Notes: generated by a model from the sequence alone, not told the origin. Counted from the first letter of the stretch, positions 1 through 7,551 are shown. The stretch is DNA of 11,436 nt from Bacteroides sp. (GCA_030667765.1 DAOUVF010000049.1:1-11436), one strand, 5' to 3'. Program-made: numbers and translations.

Positions 1-309
1 CAGCCCTGGGGCAATTTCTCAGTGAATGTCGAACAGAATGACCTGACGTTTCCTGAACCATATGGGAAAGACAGGCTGCTCCTGATCAATCCCCGCATCG
101 AGATCAACTTCTCCAGGAAGCTGTTCTGGACCACCTTTCTGCAGTACAATACCCAGGATGATAATTTTAACATCAACAGCCGGTTCCAGTGGCGCTTCCA
201 GCCCATGTCAGACCTCTATATCGTCTACACCGACAACTATGCCGTTGAATTCTGGGGACCCAAACACCGGGCGCTGACGATCAAACTGAATTATTGGTTC
301 AATCTGTAA
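1..309 (+). CDS. C-terminal part of a DUF5916-like outer-membrane protein (5' end outside window)
   Basis: The frame is open from base 1 and ends at TAA 307-309, giving about 102 residues with no start in view. The visible part has alternating polar and aromatic strands, with segments such as NINSRFQWRFQPMSDLYIVY and a closing ALTIKLNYWFNL. I recognise this from the end of DUF5916 proteins of Bacteroidota. Those usually have an N-terminal signal peptide, a CBM9-like (DOMON) sugar-binding domain and a long C-terminal membrane beta-barrel. The 'SDLYIVYTDNY' stretch and the aromatic-rich last strand fit that barrel. The ligand of the family is not settled and nothing here shows one. The next gene starts 111 bases downstream on the same strand, so the two are probably not tightly coupled. 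Family assignment is from memory of the motif; the N-terminal half would confirm it. Confidence 0.7.
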   Translation, partial: QPWGNFSVNVEQNDLTFPEPYGKDRLLLINPRIEINFSRKLFWTTFLQYNTQDDNFNINSRFQWRFQPMSDLYIVYTDNYAVEFWGPKHRALTIKLNYWFNL

Positions 310-420
310 TCCAATGAAAGCATCAGGGAGGTTGTTGGTCCATCAATGACATCAGCCTGTTGATTTGATACCGAACTCCCTCTAAGTTTATTACCTTGTA
401 ATGCAGTAAACGCTACTATT
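310..420 (+). promoter_or_regulatory. Intergenic leader upstream of the asparaginase gene, weak promoter candidate
   Basis: This 111-base gap separates the DUF5916-like gene from the asparaginase gene. It is AT-rich near its 3' end. A stretch TTACCTTG at 391-398, with TTTG at 364-367 upstream, loosely resembles the Bacteroidota -7 (TAnnTTTG) and -33 (TTTG) elements, but the -7 match is imperfect. There is no Shine-Dalgarno sequence before ATG 421, as expected in this phylum. I see no strong terminator hairpin after TAA 309. The promoter assignment is a guess from position and partial motif. Confidence 0.25.
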
Positions 421-1386
421 ATGAGAACATCCCTGATTGCATTGCTGTCACTTTTCATCCTCCAGATTTCCCTTGCACAGGAACCTCCGGCGTATGCCAT
501 TGTTATCCACGGTGGCGCCGGGAATATCAGTCCCAAGGTTATCTCACCTGCAAGAGCCGACGCCCTGTCTGAGAAATTGAGTGAAGTCCTGGAAAAGGGC
601 ATCTCCATACTGGATTCAGGCGGGACGAGCCTGGATGCTGTTGAAACTGTCATTCGTATCATGGAGGATTCTCCCCTGTTCAATGCAGGAAAGGGAGCCG
701 TTTATACCCATGAAGGAAAAAATGAACTGGATGCCTCCATCATGGATGGAAAAACCTTAAATGCGGGAGCAGTGGCTGGTATCGGGGATATCAAAAATCC
801 AATTTCAGCCGCCCGGATTGTGATGGAAAAATCACCCCATGTTTTGCTCAGTGGTAAGGGGGCCTCCCGCTTTCTGGCCGGTCATGGCGGAGAGGTCGTT
901 GACAGCAGTTATTTTTATACCGAGAGACGCTGGAAACAACTGCAACAGCAACTCAAAAAAGACCAGGTGGAAAAGTACGGCACAGTCGGATGCGTGGCAC
1001 TGGACAGCTATGGTAACCTGGCCGCAGGAACATCCACCGGGGGGATGTCCAATAAACGCTATGGAAGGATAGGGGACTCCCCCATTATTGGTGCTGGAAA
1101 TTATGCCAATAACAATAGCTGTGCTGTCTCAGCCACCGGTCATGGAGAATACTTTATCCGGTATACTGTGGCATACGACATCTCCGCAATGATGCAATAC
1201 AGCGACCTGTCGATTCAGGAAGCCGCTTCTGCAGTCATCCAGGAAAAACTGAAGGAAGCAGGGGGCAGGGGGGGTGTAATATGTGTTGATAAACAGGGCA
1301 ATATCGCCATGGAATTCAATACTGCCGGCATGCTCAGGGCATATGCCACCGCCAATGGAGAAAAAGCGGTTAAGGTGTTCGAGTAA
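421..1386 (+). CDS. iaaA: Secreted isoaspartyl peptidase / plant-type L-asparaginase (Ntn hydrolase)
   Basis: This enzyme family hydrolyses L-asparagine and beta-aspartyl (isoaspartyl) dipeptides, removing damaged or unusual aspartyl bonds. The 321-residue protein matches the length of E. coli IaaA. Residues 1-19 form a signal peptide (Arg3, hydrophobic core, cleavage at LA|QE), so it should act in the periplasm. HGGAG (about 30-34) and NAGKG (89-93) are family motifs. Autocleavage should fall between Gly187 and Thr188 in YGTVG, freeing Thr188 as the N-terminal nucleophile. Thr206, Arg216, Asp219, Thr239 and Gly240 line up with the E. coli substrate residues at the expected spacing (Thr197, Arg207, Asp210, Thr230, Gly231), so it looks catalytically complete. 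The ATG at 421 is chosen because it gives the full signal peptide. The 3' end overlaps convergent cysQ by 17 bases. Asparaginase versus isoaspartyl-peptidase preference cannot be read from sequence; glycosylasparaginase is a less likely relative. Confidence 0.93.
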   Translation: MRTSLIALLSLFILQISLAQEPPAYAIVIHGGAGNISPKVISPARADALSEKLSEVLEKGISILDSGGTSLDAVETVIRIMEDSPLFNAGKGAVYTHEGKNELDASIMDGKTLNAGAVAGIGDIKNPISAARIVMEKSPHVLLSGKGASRFLAGHGGEVVDSSYFYTERRWKQLQQQLKKDQVEKYGTVGCVALDSYGNLAAGTSTGGMSNKRYGRIGDSPIIGAGNYANNNSCAVSATGHGEYFIRYTVAYDISAMMQYSDLSIQEAASAVIQEKLKEAGGRGGVICVDKQGNIAMEFNTAGMLRAYATANGEKAVKVFE

Positions 1387-2188
1387 CTATGAACCAGGGA
1401 TTTAAAAGATCTTCCTTATTGTATGAAAGGTCATCTTCTCTGTCATGGATCTTAACCGAACATCCCGAGTCCCGCGCTATGGCATGGCCGGCTGCCGTGT
1501 CCCATTCCATAGTGGGACCGAAACGGGGGTATATATCTGCTTTTCCTTCTGCCATCAGACAAAATTTCAGGGAACTGCCGGTTGAAACAAACTTAAGGTC
1601 TGGATGCTCTTTCTGAAGGCCTTTGATAAATAAATCCGTCTGCTCATTCCTGTGTGAGCGGCTGGCTATGGCTGTGTAATGTCTGCGGGGGATTTTTACA
1701 GGTAATTTTTCCGCATGTCCCATCAAATCCTGCAGGTTTTGAATAGTTCCGTCCTCTTTGGAATACTCCATTATCCTGTAGGCACCGTTCTGATCCGAAG
1801 CAAAATACATGATATCCGGACAAGGTGCATAGATAATGCCCATCACGGGAACCTGTCCCTCTATCAATGCTATGTTCACTGTAAATTCATCATTCCTGCG
1901 GATAAACTCCTTGGTACCGTCAAGGGGATCGACCAGCCAGAACTTTTTCCACTGCTTCCTGACTTGATAAGGGACTTCTTTCCCTTCTTCAGACAGGATG
2001 GGAACATCGGTGGATTCCAATTGCCCGGCAATGATCCAGTGAGAGGCATGATCTGCCTCTGTAACCGGTGAAAGATCCTTCTTCAATTCGGTCTTAAAAA
2101 TCTTTTTTCTATAGACTTTCATGATTGACAGTCCAGCTGCAAAGGCAGTATGCACTGCTAGCAAAAGGTGTTCTTGTGATCGCTCCAT
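1370..2188 (-). CDS. cysQ: 3'(2'),5'-bisphosphate nucleotidase CysQ
   Basis: CysQ removes the 3' phosphate from 3'-phosphoadenosine 5'-phosphate (PAP), the toxic by-product of PAPS use in sulfate assimilation and sulfation, giving AMP and phosphate. The 272-residue protein carries the inositol-monophosphatase-fold signatures: Glu67-Glu68 in LSEEG; the metal-binding WLVDPLDGT block at 84-92 (Asp87, Asp90); and WDTAAGHA at 229-236 (Asp230). Length and the block DGTKEFI followed by FTVNIALIE are typical of CysQ rather than inositol monophosphatase. There is no signal peptide, so it is cytoplasmic or membrane-associated. It is the last gene of a leftward run: its ATG lies 12 bases after the stop of the SLC13 permease, so the two are almost certainly cotranscribed. 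Its stop codon sits inside the 3' end of the opposing asparaginase gene. Linkage to an SLC13 permease supports a sulfur role, although no cysD, cysN or cysC is in view. Confidence 0.92.
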   Translation of the reverse strand: MERSQEHLLLAVHTAFAAGLSIMKVYRKKIFKTELKKDLSPVTEADHASHWIIAGQLESTDVPILSEEGKEVPYQVRKQWKKFWLVDPLDGTKEFIRRNDEFTVNIALIEGQVPVMGIIYAPCPDIMYFASDQNGAYRIMEYSKEDGTIQNLQDLMGHAEKLPVKIPRRHYTAIASRSHRNEQTDLFIKGLQKEHPDLKFVSTGSSLKFCLMAEGKADIYPRFGPTMEWDTAAGHAIARDSGCSVKIHDREDDLSYNKEDLLNPWFIVTRTP

Positions 2189-2200
2189 CGTGTAAAATGG

Positions 2201-3979
2201 TTAAACGTAGATCAATGAAAGAATGGTAATGGTCACTATCATGTAAAGCAGTGTCAGCGGGGCTCCGACACGGAAAAAATCATTGAAGGAGTAACCACCC
2301 GGACCATAGACCATCAGGTTGGTCTGGAAACCAACTGGTGTCATAAAATTGGCAGCTGAAGCATAGGCGGTTATCAGAATAAATGGCATGGGATCCATGC
2401 TCAGGTTGACCGCTGTGGTGAGTGCAATCGGGAAGATGATGGCAGCTGCAGCCTTGCTGGTGATATATGCCGCCAGGATGGTGGTGATCAGATAAATACC
2501 AGTCAGTATCCCGATCACCCCGAGCGGCCGGAAGAGCCTGATCACCCCGTCAGCCACCAGGTCAGCCGTCCCGGTTTTGATCATGGCAGTCCCAAGTGCC
2601 AGCGAAAGCACAATGATCAATGCCAGGTTATAATCAATGGCCCCCGGCAATTCCCTCGGATGTGTGATACGCATGGCAAGAGACAGGACCAGTATCAGCA
2701 ACAGGGAAATGAAGAGCGGGAACAAATTCAAAGCCGCCAGTAAGATGGCCAGTATCAATCCTCCCAGCAGGATAGCACTCTTGTACCATTCAAGTTTGAC
2801 CATCTCGCTGACCTTGGAAATAAAATAAAAATCCTTCATGGCCACGGTCCTGGCGACAAAATTTTCCCCCGTAAAAAGCAGCAGTACATCACCCGCTTTC
2901 AGGATGACCTCACCGATTTTTCCCTTGATCAACTCCCCGTTCCTGTGCACCGAAACAATGGCTGCATCATACTTGCTCCTGAAACCGGCTTCCCTCACTG
3001 TCTTATTAACGATGGTAGAATTCTGGGAAACAACGACTTCTACCATTTCCGTGCGTGATTTCTTGAGCAGCATACCTACTTCCGGGATATTCAATCCGGA
3101 TCTGGACCTAACCATGTCAGCTATGGCCTCTGTTTCACCTGCGAAGATGAGTATATCCCCCCTGTCCAGCAGAAAATCTGCTCCGAAAACCGAGATCTTA
3201 TAGCCCCGCCTCCATATCTCCACAATGTTAAATCCAGGCTGGCTGCGCAAGCCGGCTTCTTCGATGGTTTTGCCGATGAGCGGGGACTTCTGCACTACCT
3301 TGGCCTCTACCATGTACTCTCTCCTTCCCAATGATAACTGTGTGAGTGTATCCGGCTTGTCAGGCAGCAATCGCTCTCCGAAGAAAAGGAGGTACAGGCT
3401 GCCAACCACGATCATGGGAATCCCTACAATGGCAAAGTCAAATATCTTTAAGGGTTCCAGGTCGGGGATAATTGTCTGATCCACAACCAGCCCGTTTACG
3501 ATCAGGTTTGTGGAAGTCCCGATCAGGGTGGCACATCCTCCGAGGATGGCTGCATACGAGAGGGGAATGAGGAACTTTGACGGGGAGATGTTATTCCGTT
3601 TGCACCAGGAGTGTACATACGGGATCATCACCGCCACCAGGGGGGTATTGTTCAGGAAAGCAGAAAATCCGGCTATCAGTAAAATCATCCGGCTCATGAA
3701 CCCACGATGACTGCGGGCGGATTTAAAAAACCGGTCAAAAATCACCTCCACCACGGCGGTTCGGCGGATCACGTCCCCGATTAAAAGCAGCATGATGACT
3801 ACAGCAATTTGCTCATTCCCAAAACCTCTAAGGATCTCCGCAGGCGTAAGAACCCCGAATATGCCCAATACTATCACACCGACCAGGAACGTAAACGCAG
3901 GGCCGAGAATTTCCCGGTAGAGGGAAATGAGGATGAACACTAGGACAATAAAGACAAGTATCTGATCGAAACTCAGCAT
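2201..3979 (-). CDS. SLC13/DASS family anion permease with two RCK_C (TrkA-C) domains
   Basis: This is a 592-residue inner-membrane secondary transporter of the divalent anion:Na+ symporter family, whose members carry sulfate, di- and tricarboxylates or related anions. Hydrophobic segments occupy about residues 5-200 and 400-592. They flank a soluble middle with two RCK_C domains (about 223-295 and 311-385), each with the 'PLIGKTIEEAG' or 'TIVNKTVREAG' opening and a 'GD-LL-F-G' end. Family motifs are present twice, as expected for the inverted repeat: LNNTP (109-113) with GTSTN (154-158), and ITSKAAAA (506-513) with TPVGFQTN (547-554). RCK_C domains usually sense ligands or regulate transport. 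The gene precedes cysQ by 12 bases. In Bacteroidota, SLC13 permeases beside cysQ are commonly linked to sulfate assimilation, so sulfate is the best substrate guess. The nearby citrate lyase genes make a carboxylate possible. Substrate is unproven. Confidence 0.88.
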   Translation of the reverse strand: MLSFDQILVFIVLVFILISLYREILGPAFTFLVGVIVLGIFGVLTPAEILRGFGNEQIAVVIMLLLIGDVIRRTAVVEVIFDRFFKSARSHRGFMSRMILLIAGFSAFLNNTPLVAVMIPYVHSWCKRNNISPSKFLIPLSYAAILGGCATLIGTSTNLIVNGLVVDQTIIPDLEPLKIFDFAIVGIPMIVVGSLYLLFFGERLLPDKPDTLTQLSLGRREYMVEAKVVQKSPLIGKTIEEAGLRSQPGFNIVEIWRRGYKISVFGADFLLDRGDILIFAGETEAIADMVRSRSGLNIPEVGMLLKKSRTEMVEVVVSQNSTIVNKTVREAGFRSKYDAAIVSVHRNGELIKGKIGEVILKAGDVLLLFTGENFVARTVAMKDFYFISKVSEMVKLEWYKSAILLGGLILAILLAALNLFPLFISLLLILVLSLAMRITHPRELPGAIDYNLALIIVLSLALGTAMIKTGTADLVADGVIRLFRPLGVIGILTGIYLITTILAAYITSKAAAAIIFPIALTTAVNLSMDPMPFILITAYASAANFMTPVGFQTNLMVYGPGGYSFNDFFRVGAPLTLLYMIVTITILSLIYV

Positions 3980-4039
3980 AATTCACATGCCGGTAGCTGA
4001 ACCCATAAAGTAAAGAAAATAATTGAACAGATAAAAATT

Positions 4040-4582
4040 TTAAAGCTGCAGACGGCTCTTAAAGGGCAGGAATGTCATAAAATCTGCGTGATGTACAATG
4101 TATGCCTCAACCGAACGGCTGACATGATCCCCTTCCCCGGCATGGGCTGCAATAATGTGGCATACCTCGGGAGGGACATCACAGGATTCTGCAAGGGATA
4201 CCCCGGAAAAGGGATGGCGCAGGTATTTACCATAGCTACCCTGTATAATTTTTCCGTCTTTCTTTTCGTACTCCAGTAGCTTTCCCACATCGGCCAGTAT
4301 GGCTCCGGCAACCAGAACATCCATGTTCACCGGGAGCTCCCCGCCAAAATGCGACTGAATTTGTTTTCCGCAATCCCTGGCAATGTGAACCACACATCTC
4401 TTATGTGCCATGAAAGTAACATCCAGGTCTTCAACCAACAGGGTAAATGGGATTTCATCCAGGTCTTTAGCCGACAATTCGCTCTTTGACAATGCCAGCT
4501 CCCAGGTCCTGGCTGTATTTTCACGCAGGTCAGGGTCTTTGATCCATTCCAGTTCAGGCCAGAGTTCATTTACATCTTTCAT
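4040..4582 (-). CDS. HD-domain protein with an altered HD motif (Ala-Asp)
   Basis: The start chosen is ATG 4582, giving 180 residues. The longer open frame back to 4663 would overlap the 3' end of the upstream gene, and its extra 27 residues look like an antisense-frame artefact. From residue 60 the layout is that of an HD/HDIG phosphohydrolase: His60 and His66 (AHKRCVVHIARD), then LVAGAILADVGKLLEYE (90-106), HPFSG with His123, PPEVCHIIAAHAGEGD with His147, and IVHHADF with His164-165 and Asp167. The usual 'HDVGKL' reads 'ADVGKL', so the first residue of the defining His-Asp pair is Ala97, while Asp98 remains. HD proteins hydrolyse phosphoesters, often of nucleotides; the substrate here is unknown and the protein may be non-catalytic or bind metal differently. 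It starts 16 bases after the isocitrate-dehydrogenase-like gene, so it is probably in the same operon. No signal peptide. Confidence 0.8.
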   Translation of the reverse strand: MKDVNELWPELEWIKDPDLRENTARTWELALSKSELSAKDLDEIPFTLLVEDLDVTFMAHKRCVVHIARDCGKQIQSHFGGELPVNMDVLVAGAILADVGKLLEYEKKDGKIIQGSYGKYLRHPFSGVSLAESCDVPPEVCHIIAAHAGEGDHVSRSVEAYIVHHADFMTFLPFKSRLQL

Positions 4583-4598
4583 AGCTTTAAAATTAGTT

Positions 4599-5789
4599 TT
4601 ACAGGGCAGCGATGATGGCATCTGCCATTTCAGCAGTAGAGGCGGCACCCTCCTCAAGGACATCAGGCCTGCCCGGCAGTTTCAGCATATCATACGTCCG
4701 TGCCTCTCCATGGCTGACCACTCTTCCAATAGCCGACCTGATCCTGCCTGAAATATCATTTTCGCCCAGGTGGTCAAGCATCATACATGCCGATTCAACC
4801 ATGGCGATGGGATTTACAATGGCTACAGGATAATCGGCATATTTAGGGGCTGAACCATGGGTGGGCTCAAAAACTGCCACCTCTTCCCCTATATTCGCAC
4901 TGCACGCAAAACCAAGTCCACCAATAAGTCCTGCAAACCCATCGGAAACAATATCACCAAACATGTTCCCTGCCACAATTATACCATAATCCTCAGGATT
5001 CTTGGTAAGCCACATCATCTGTGCATCAATATTTGTATTCCAAAGTTCAATTTCCGGGAAAGACGATTTCTGGATCTCCCTGGCCAGCCTGAACATCAGT
5101 CCGGAAGTTTCCCTGATGACATTTGGTTTTTCACAAACTGTCACTGACCTGTACTGATACTTCCTTGCATATTCAAAAGCAGCCTTCAGTATTCGTTCCG
5201 TGGCCTTAAGGGTGAAGATCCTCGTGGACACTGCCAGCTCAGCTTTCGGAACATTTGAAAAGTTTTTCAGGAATTTTGGATGGCTGAGCAGGGCCTCATA
5301 TACATTATCAGGTGGGTCAGACCATTCAACCCCGCCATAGAGTCCCTCTGTATTCTGTCTGAAAATCACCACATCGATTTTCGGCTCTTCAACCGTGTTG
5401 TTCGGTCCCCTTCGTATAAAATTAAGAGGATTACCTTTATAGGTCCGGCAGGGCCGGATACATACATCCAGGTTGAAGTGTTGCCTTAATCCTACAATGG
5501 GACTGGAATAGATCAGTCACTCTCCATGCAGTGAGGGATCCAGTTCATCGGCAGCCTCTTCCTTGGGTTTCGATGTAATCGCTCCAAAAAGCCCTATTTT
5601 ATGCCTGGCCAGCAGTTCGATGGTCCGGTCCGGCAGGGGATTTCCCTCAGCTTTCCAGAATTCCCAGCCAATATCAGCATTTACATATTCTGCACTAAAT
5701 CCGGCAGCATCCAGGATGCGCAGGGTTTCTTCCAGTACGATCCGGCCTATACCATCACCCGGCATGGTAACTATGGTCCTTTTAGTCAT
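4599..5789 (-). pseudogene. icd: Isocitrate dehydrogenase-like gene interrupted by an in-frame TGA
   Basis: The frame encodes 396 residues of the isocitrate/isopropylmalate dehydrogenase family, which oxidatively decarboxylates isocitrate to 2-oxoglutarate. Codon 91 is TGA (5517-5519), leaving an N-terminal piece (5517-5789) and a C-terminal piece that could restart at GTG 5372. No base is missing: the frame resumes directly as LIYSSPIVGLRQ. By hand alignment to E. coli Icd from memory, Ser96, Arg102, Arg112, Arg144, Tyr151, Lys221, Asp255, Asp279 and Asp283 match the substrate and metal residues. This favours isocitrate over isopropylmalate. HGSAPKYA (311-318) keeps the Lys-Tyr pair typical of NADP enzymes. 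The family has glycine at the stop position, so GGA to TGA explains it. All other motifs are intact, so the break is recent, a read error or read through. It is the first gene of the leftward run; the HD-domain gene follows 16 bases after its TAA. Confidence 0.85.
5517..5519 (-). other. In-frame TGA inside the isocitrate dehydrogenase frame
   Basis: On the minus strand the reading frame is CAT GGA GAG TGA CTG ATC TAT, so the stop sits between His-Gly-Glu and Leu-Ile-Tyr. Family members read roughly G-x-G-L-x-Y-x-S-P at this place, with glycine where the TGA stands. The stop lies ahead of all active-site residues, so the N-terminal product alone cannot be an enzyme. Confidence 0.9.
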
Positions 5790-5917
5790 TTTTTTATTCA
5801 GCTTAGCAGATTATCAACAGAAGCTTAAAAATAGAAGAAAAAAACAAGATCCATTTTGTCGGGGATGTGTTATTTATCACTTATTTTAAAAAACATTTAC
5901 AGATCCCGAACATCTCA
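5790..5917. promoter_or_regulatory. Divergent intergenic region between the isocitrate dehydrogenase-like gene and pepD
   Basis: This 128-base AT-rich region separates two genes that start in opposite directions, so it should hold promoters for both the leftward operon and pepD. TTTTG at 5854-5858 followed by TATTTTA near 5882 has roughly the spacing of Bacteroidota -33/-7 elements for the pepD direction, but the -7 match is weak. There are A- and T-rich tracts near 5822-5846. I see no operator palindrome or riboswitch fold. The upstream ATG at 5867, in frame with pepD, falls in this region and is taken as non-coding. Confidence 0.4.
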
Positions 5918-7381
5918 ATGAATCCACTATCAGACCTTGACAATGCACTTCTATGGAAGTACTTTGAAGATATTTGCAGGATCCCAAGGCTATCCAGGAA
6001 TGAAGGCCAGGTCATAGATTACCTGCTGGCATTTGCCCACGAACATAAACTTAAAGCAAAGAAAGATAATACAGGCAATGTATTGATCTCCAAACCTGCC
6101 AGTCCGGGTATGGAAAACCGGAAAACTGTCATCCTTCAAAGCCACATGGATATGGTGGGGGAAAAGGAACAGGGCCGGCCACATGACTTCAGCAAGGACC
6201 CCATAATCCCTGTGGTGGATGGTGAATGGATAAGGGCCAGTGGCACCACCCTCGGGGCTGATGACGGCATCGGCATAGCAGCCCAGATGCTTATCCTGTC
6301 GGACCGGGACCTGGTGCATGGTCCCATTGAATGCCTTTTCACGGTAGATGAGGAGTCCGGTATGACCGGTGCACAAAACCTCGAAGCTGGTTTTATGACC
6401 GGGGAAATCCTGATCAACCTGGATTCTGAGGACGAAGGGGAGTTGTTTATTGGTTGTGCCGGCGGAATTGACACGATCGGCACTTTTAAATGCAAAACGA
6501 AAAAGCCTGAAGACGGATCAATTGCTTACAAAATGTCTGTAGGTGGAGTAAAGGGGGGGCACTCTGGCGACGAGATCCATAAGAGTCCGGGTAATGCCAT
6601 CAAGATCGTGAACCGGTTTTTGTGGAATGCCGGCAATGATTTCCGGCTCGCCCTCTCAATGTTCGACGGGGGAAATCTACGGAATGCCATTCCAAGGGAA
6701 GCTTTCGCCTTATTTACCATACCGGCTGCTTTAGTGGAGGATTTTGAGGATTATTATCAAAAATTTACAAATGCCCTGCTACTGGAGTTAAAGGATTTTG
6801 AACCTGAGCTAAGCTTCCGGCTTTCCAGGTCCGAACTGCCGGAAACCATCCTGACCCGAAAAAGACAAGTTCGGTTAATACGTGCACTCTATGCATGTCC
6901 CCATGGGGTCATTACCTGGAGCCCTACCCTGAAAGACCTCGTGGAAACGTCCACAAACCTGGCATCCGTAAAATTTACCAAACCCAACAGGGCAATTGTT
7001 ACTACCAGCCAGAGAAGTTCTGTTGATACTGCCAAGAAAAATATTGGCGACCGGGTGGCCAGCTGCCTTGCCCTAGGAGGAGCCCGTGTTGAACACAGTG
7101 ATGGTTACCCGGGATGGAGCCCGAACCCGGATTCGGAGATCCTGAATATCACCACGGGGGTTTATGCCGGGCTGTTTGGACAGGAACCCGTCGTAAGGGC
7201 TATTCATGCGGGATTGGAATGCGGGCTGATCCTGGAAAAATACCCGGGACTGGACATGCTCTCTTTTGGTCCCACGATAAAAGGGGCCCACACACCATCT
7301 GAAAGGATCAACATTCACACTACGGAAAAATTCTGGAAGCTTTTGCTGGAGGTACTCGGAAGGATACCGGAGAAGTGGTAA
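5918..7381 (+). CDS. pepD: Aminoacyl-histidine dipeptidase PepD (M20 family, Xaa-His dipeptidase)
   Basis: PepD is a cytoplasmic di-zinc peptidase that hydrolyses dipeptides, classically beta-Ala-His (carnosine) and other Xaa-His, and some tripeptides. The start at ATG 5918 gives 487 residues, the normal family length. An in-frame ATG at 5867 would add 17 residues (LFITYFKKHLQ...) that do not resemble PepD, whose N terminus normally begins near 'L..LxPxxLWxYFExICxIPR'. Catalytic landmarks are in order: His76-x-Asp78 in QSHMDMV, Asp115-Asp116 in GADDG, Glu145-Glu146 in DEESG, the LDSEDEG metal segment (about 169-175) and His458 in GAHTPSE. The lid/dimerisation domain lies between the two halves of the catalytic domain, as in other M20C enzymes. 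There is no signal peptide. The gene converges on rubredoxin: the two stop codons are separated by only 5 bases, so no separate terminator fits between them. Confidence 0.95.
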   Translation: MNPLSDLDNALLWKYFEDICRIPRLSRNEGQVIDYLLAFAHEHKLKAKKDNTGNVLISKPASPGMENRKTVILQSHMDMVGEKEQGRPHDFSKDPIIPVVDGEWIRASGTTLGADDGIGIAAQMLILSDRDLVHGPIECLFTVDEESGMTGAQNLEAGFMTGEILINLDSEDEGELFIGCAGGIDTIGTFKCKTKKPEDGSIAYKMSVGGVKGGHSGDEIHKSPGNAIKIVNRFLWNAGNDFRLALSMFDGGNLRNAIPREAFALFTIPAALVEDFEDYYQKFTNALLLELKDFEPELSFRLSRSELPETILTRKRQVRLIRALYACPHGVITWSPTLKDLVETSTNLASVKFTKPNRAIVTTSQRSSVDTAKKNIGDRVASCLALGGARVEHSDGYPGWSPNPDSEILNITTGVYAGLFGQEPVVRAIHAGLECGLILEKYPGLDMLSFGPTIKGAHTPSERINIHTTEKFWKLLLEVLGRIPEKW

Positions 7382-7386
7382 TGGTC

Positions 7387-7551
7387 TTACCAGTCATCTT
7401 CCACAAATTCTGATTTACTGACCCCGCAAACCGGGCATTCCCAGTTCTCCGGTATATCGTTAAAATCTGTCCCGGGATTTATCCCTCCATCCGGATCCCC
7501 TTCCACAGGGTCATATACATAGCCGCAAATGGTACAGCGGTATTTTTTCAT
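7387..7551 (-). CDS. Rubredoxin (54 residues)
   Basis: The minus strand from ATG 7551 to TAA 7387 encodes a complete 54-residue rubredoxin, a small cytoplasmic electron carrier with one Fe(Cys)4 centre. The iron ligands are Cys6 and Cys9 in CTICGYVYDP, and Cys39 and Cys42 in ENWECPVCGVSKSEF. Other family marks are the aromatic core (Tyr4, Tyr11, Tyr13, Trp37, Phe30, Phe49) and the G-D-P-D-G-G-I-x-P-G-T loop at 18-28. Length is exactly that of stand-alone rubredoxins. It is easily missed because of its size. In anaerobes rubredoxins commonly deliver electrons to superoxide reductase, rubrerythrin or oxygen-reducing flavoproteins; none is in this window, so the partner is unknown. It is divergent from the polyphosphate gene pair with a 92-base gap, and convergent with pepD 5 bases away. 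It appears to be a single-gene unit. No Shine-Dalgarno is seen. Confidence 0.96.
   Translation of the reverse strand: MKKYRCTICGYVYDPVEGDPDGGINPGTDFNDIPENWECPVCGVSKSEFVEDDW

Noticed and set aside
342..364. Possible terminator hairpin after the DUF5916-like gene (ATCAA ... TTGAT).
   Set aside because: The stem is 5 AT-rich pairs with a long loop and no T-tract, too weak to call.
291..683. 130-codon minus-strand open frame across the 5' end of the asparaginase gene.
   Set aside because: It is antisense to a well-supported coding region and the protein has no recognisable features.
4583..4663. Upstream extension of the HD-domain gene to ATG 4663 (27 more residues).
   Set aside because: It would overlap the 3' end of the upstream dehydrogenase gene and the extra residues have no family resemblance; ATG 4582 fits the operon spacing.
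5501..5518. Small inverted repeat (GACTG ... CAGTC) beginning at the TGA of the isocitrate dehydrogenase gene, which could suggest a selenocysteine element.
   Set aside because: The stem is only 5 bases with an 8-base loop, it overlaps the stop itself rather than lying downstream, and this enzyme family is not known to contain selenocysteine; the expected residue is glycine.
5867..5917. Upstream in-frame ATG for pepD (17 extra residues).
   Set aside because: PepD proteins begin near the motif found just after ATG 5918; the extension falls in the AT-rich divergent promoter region.
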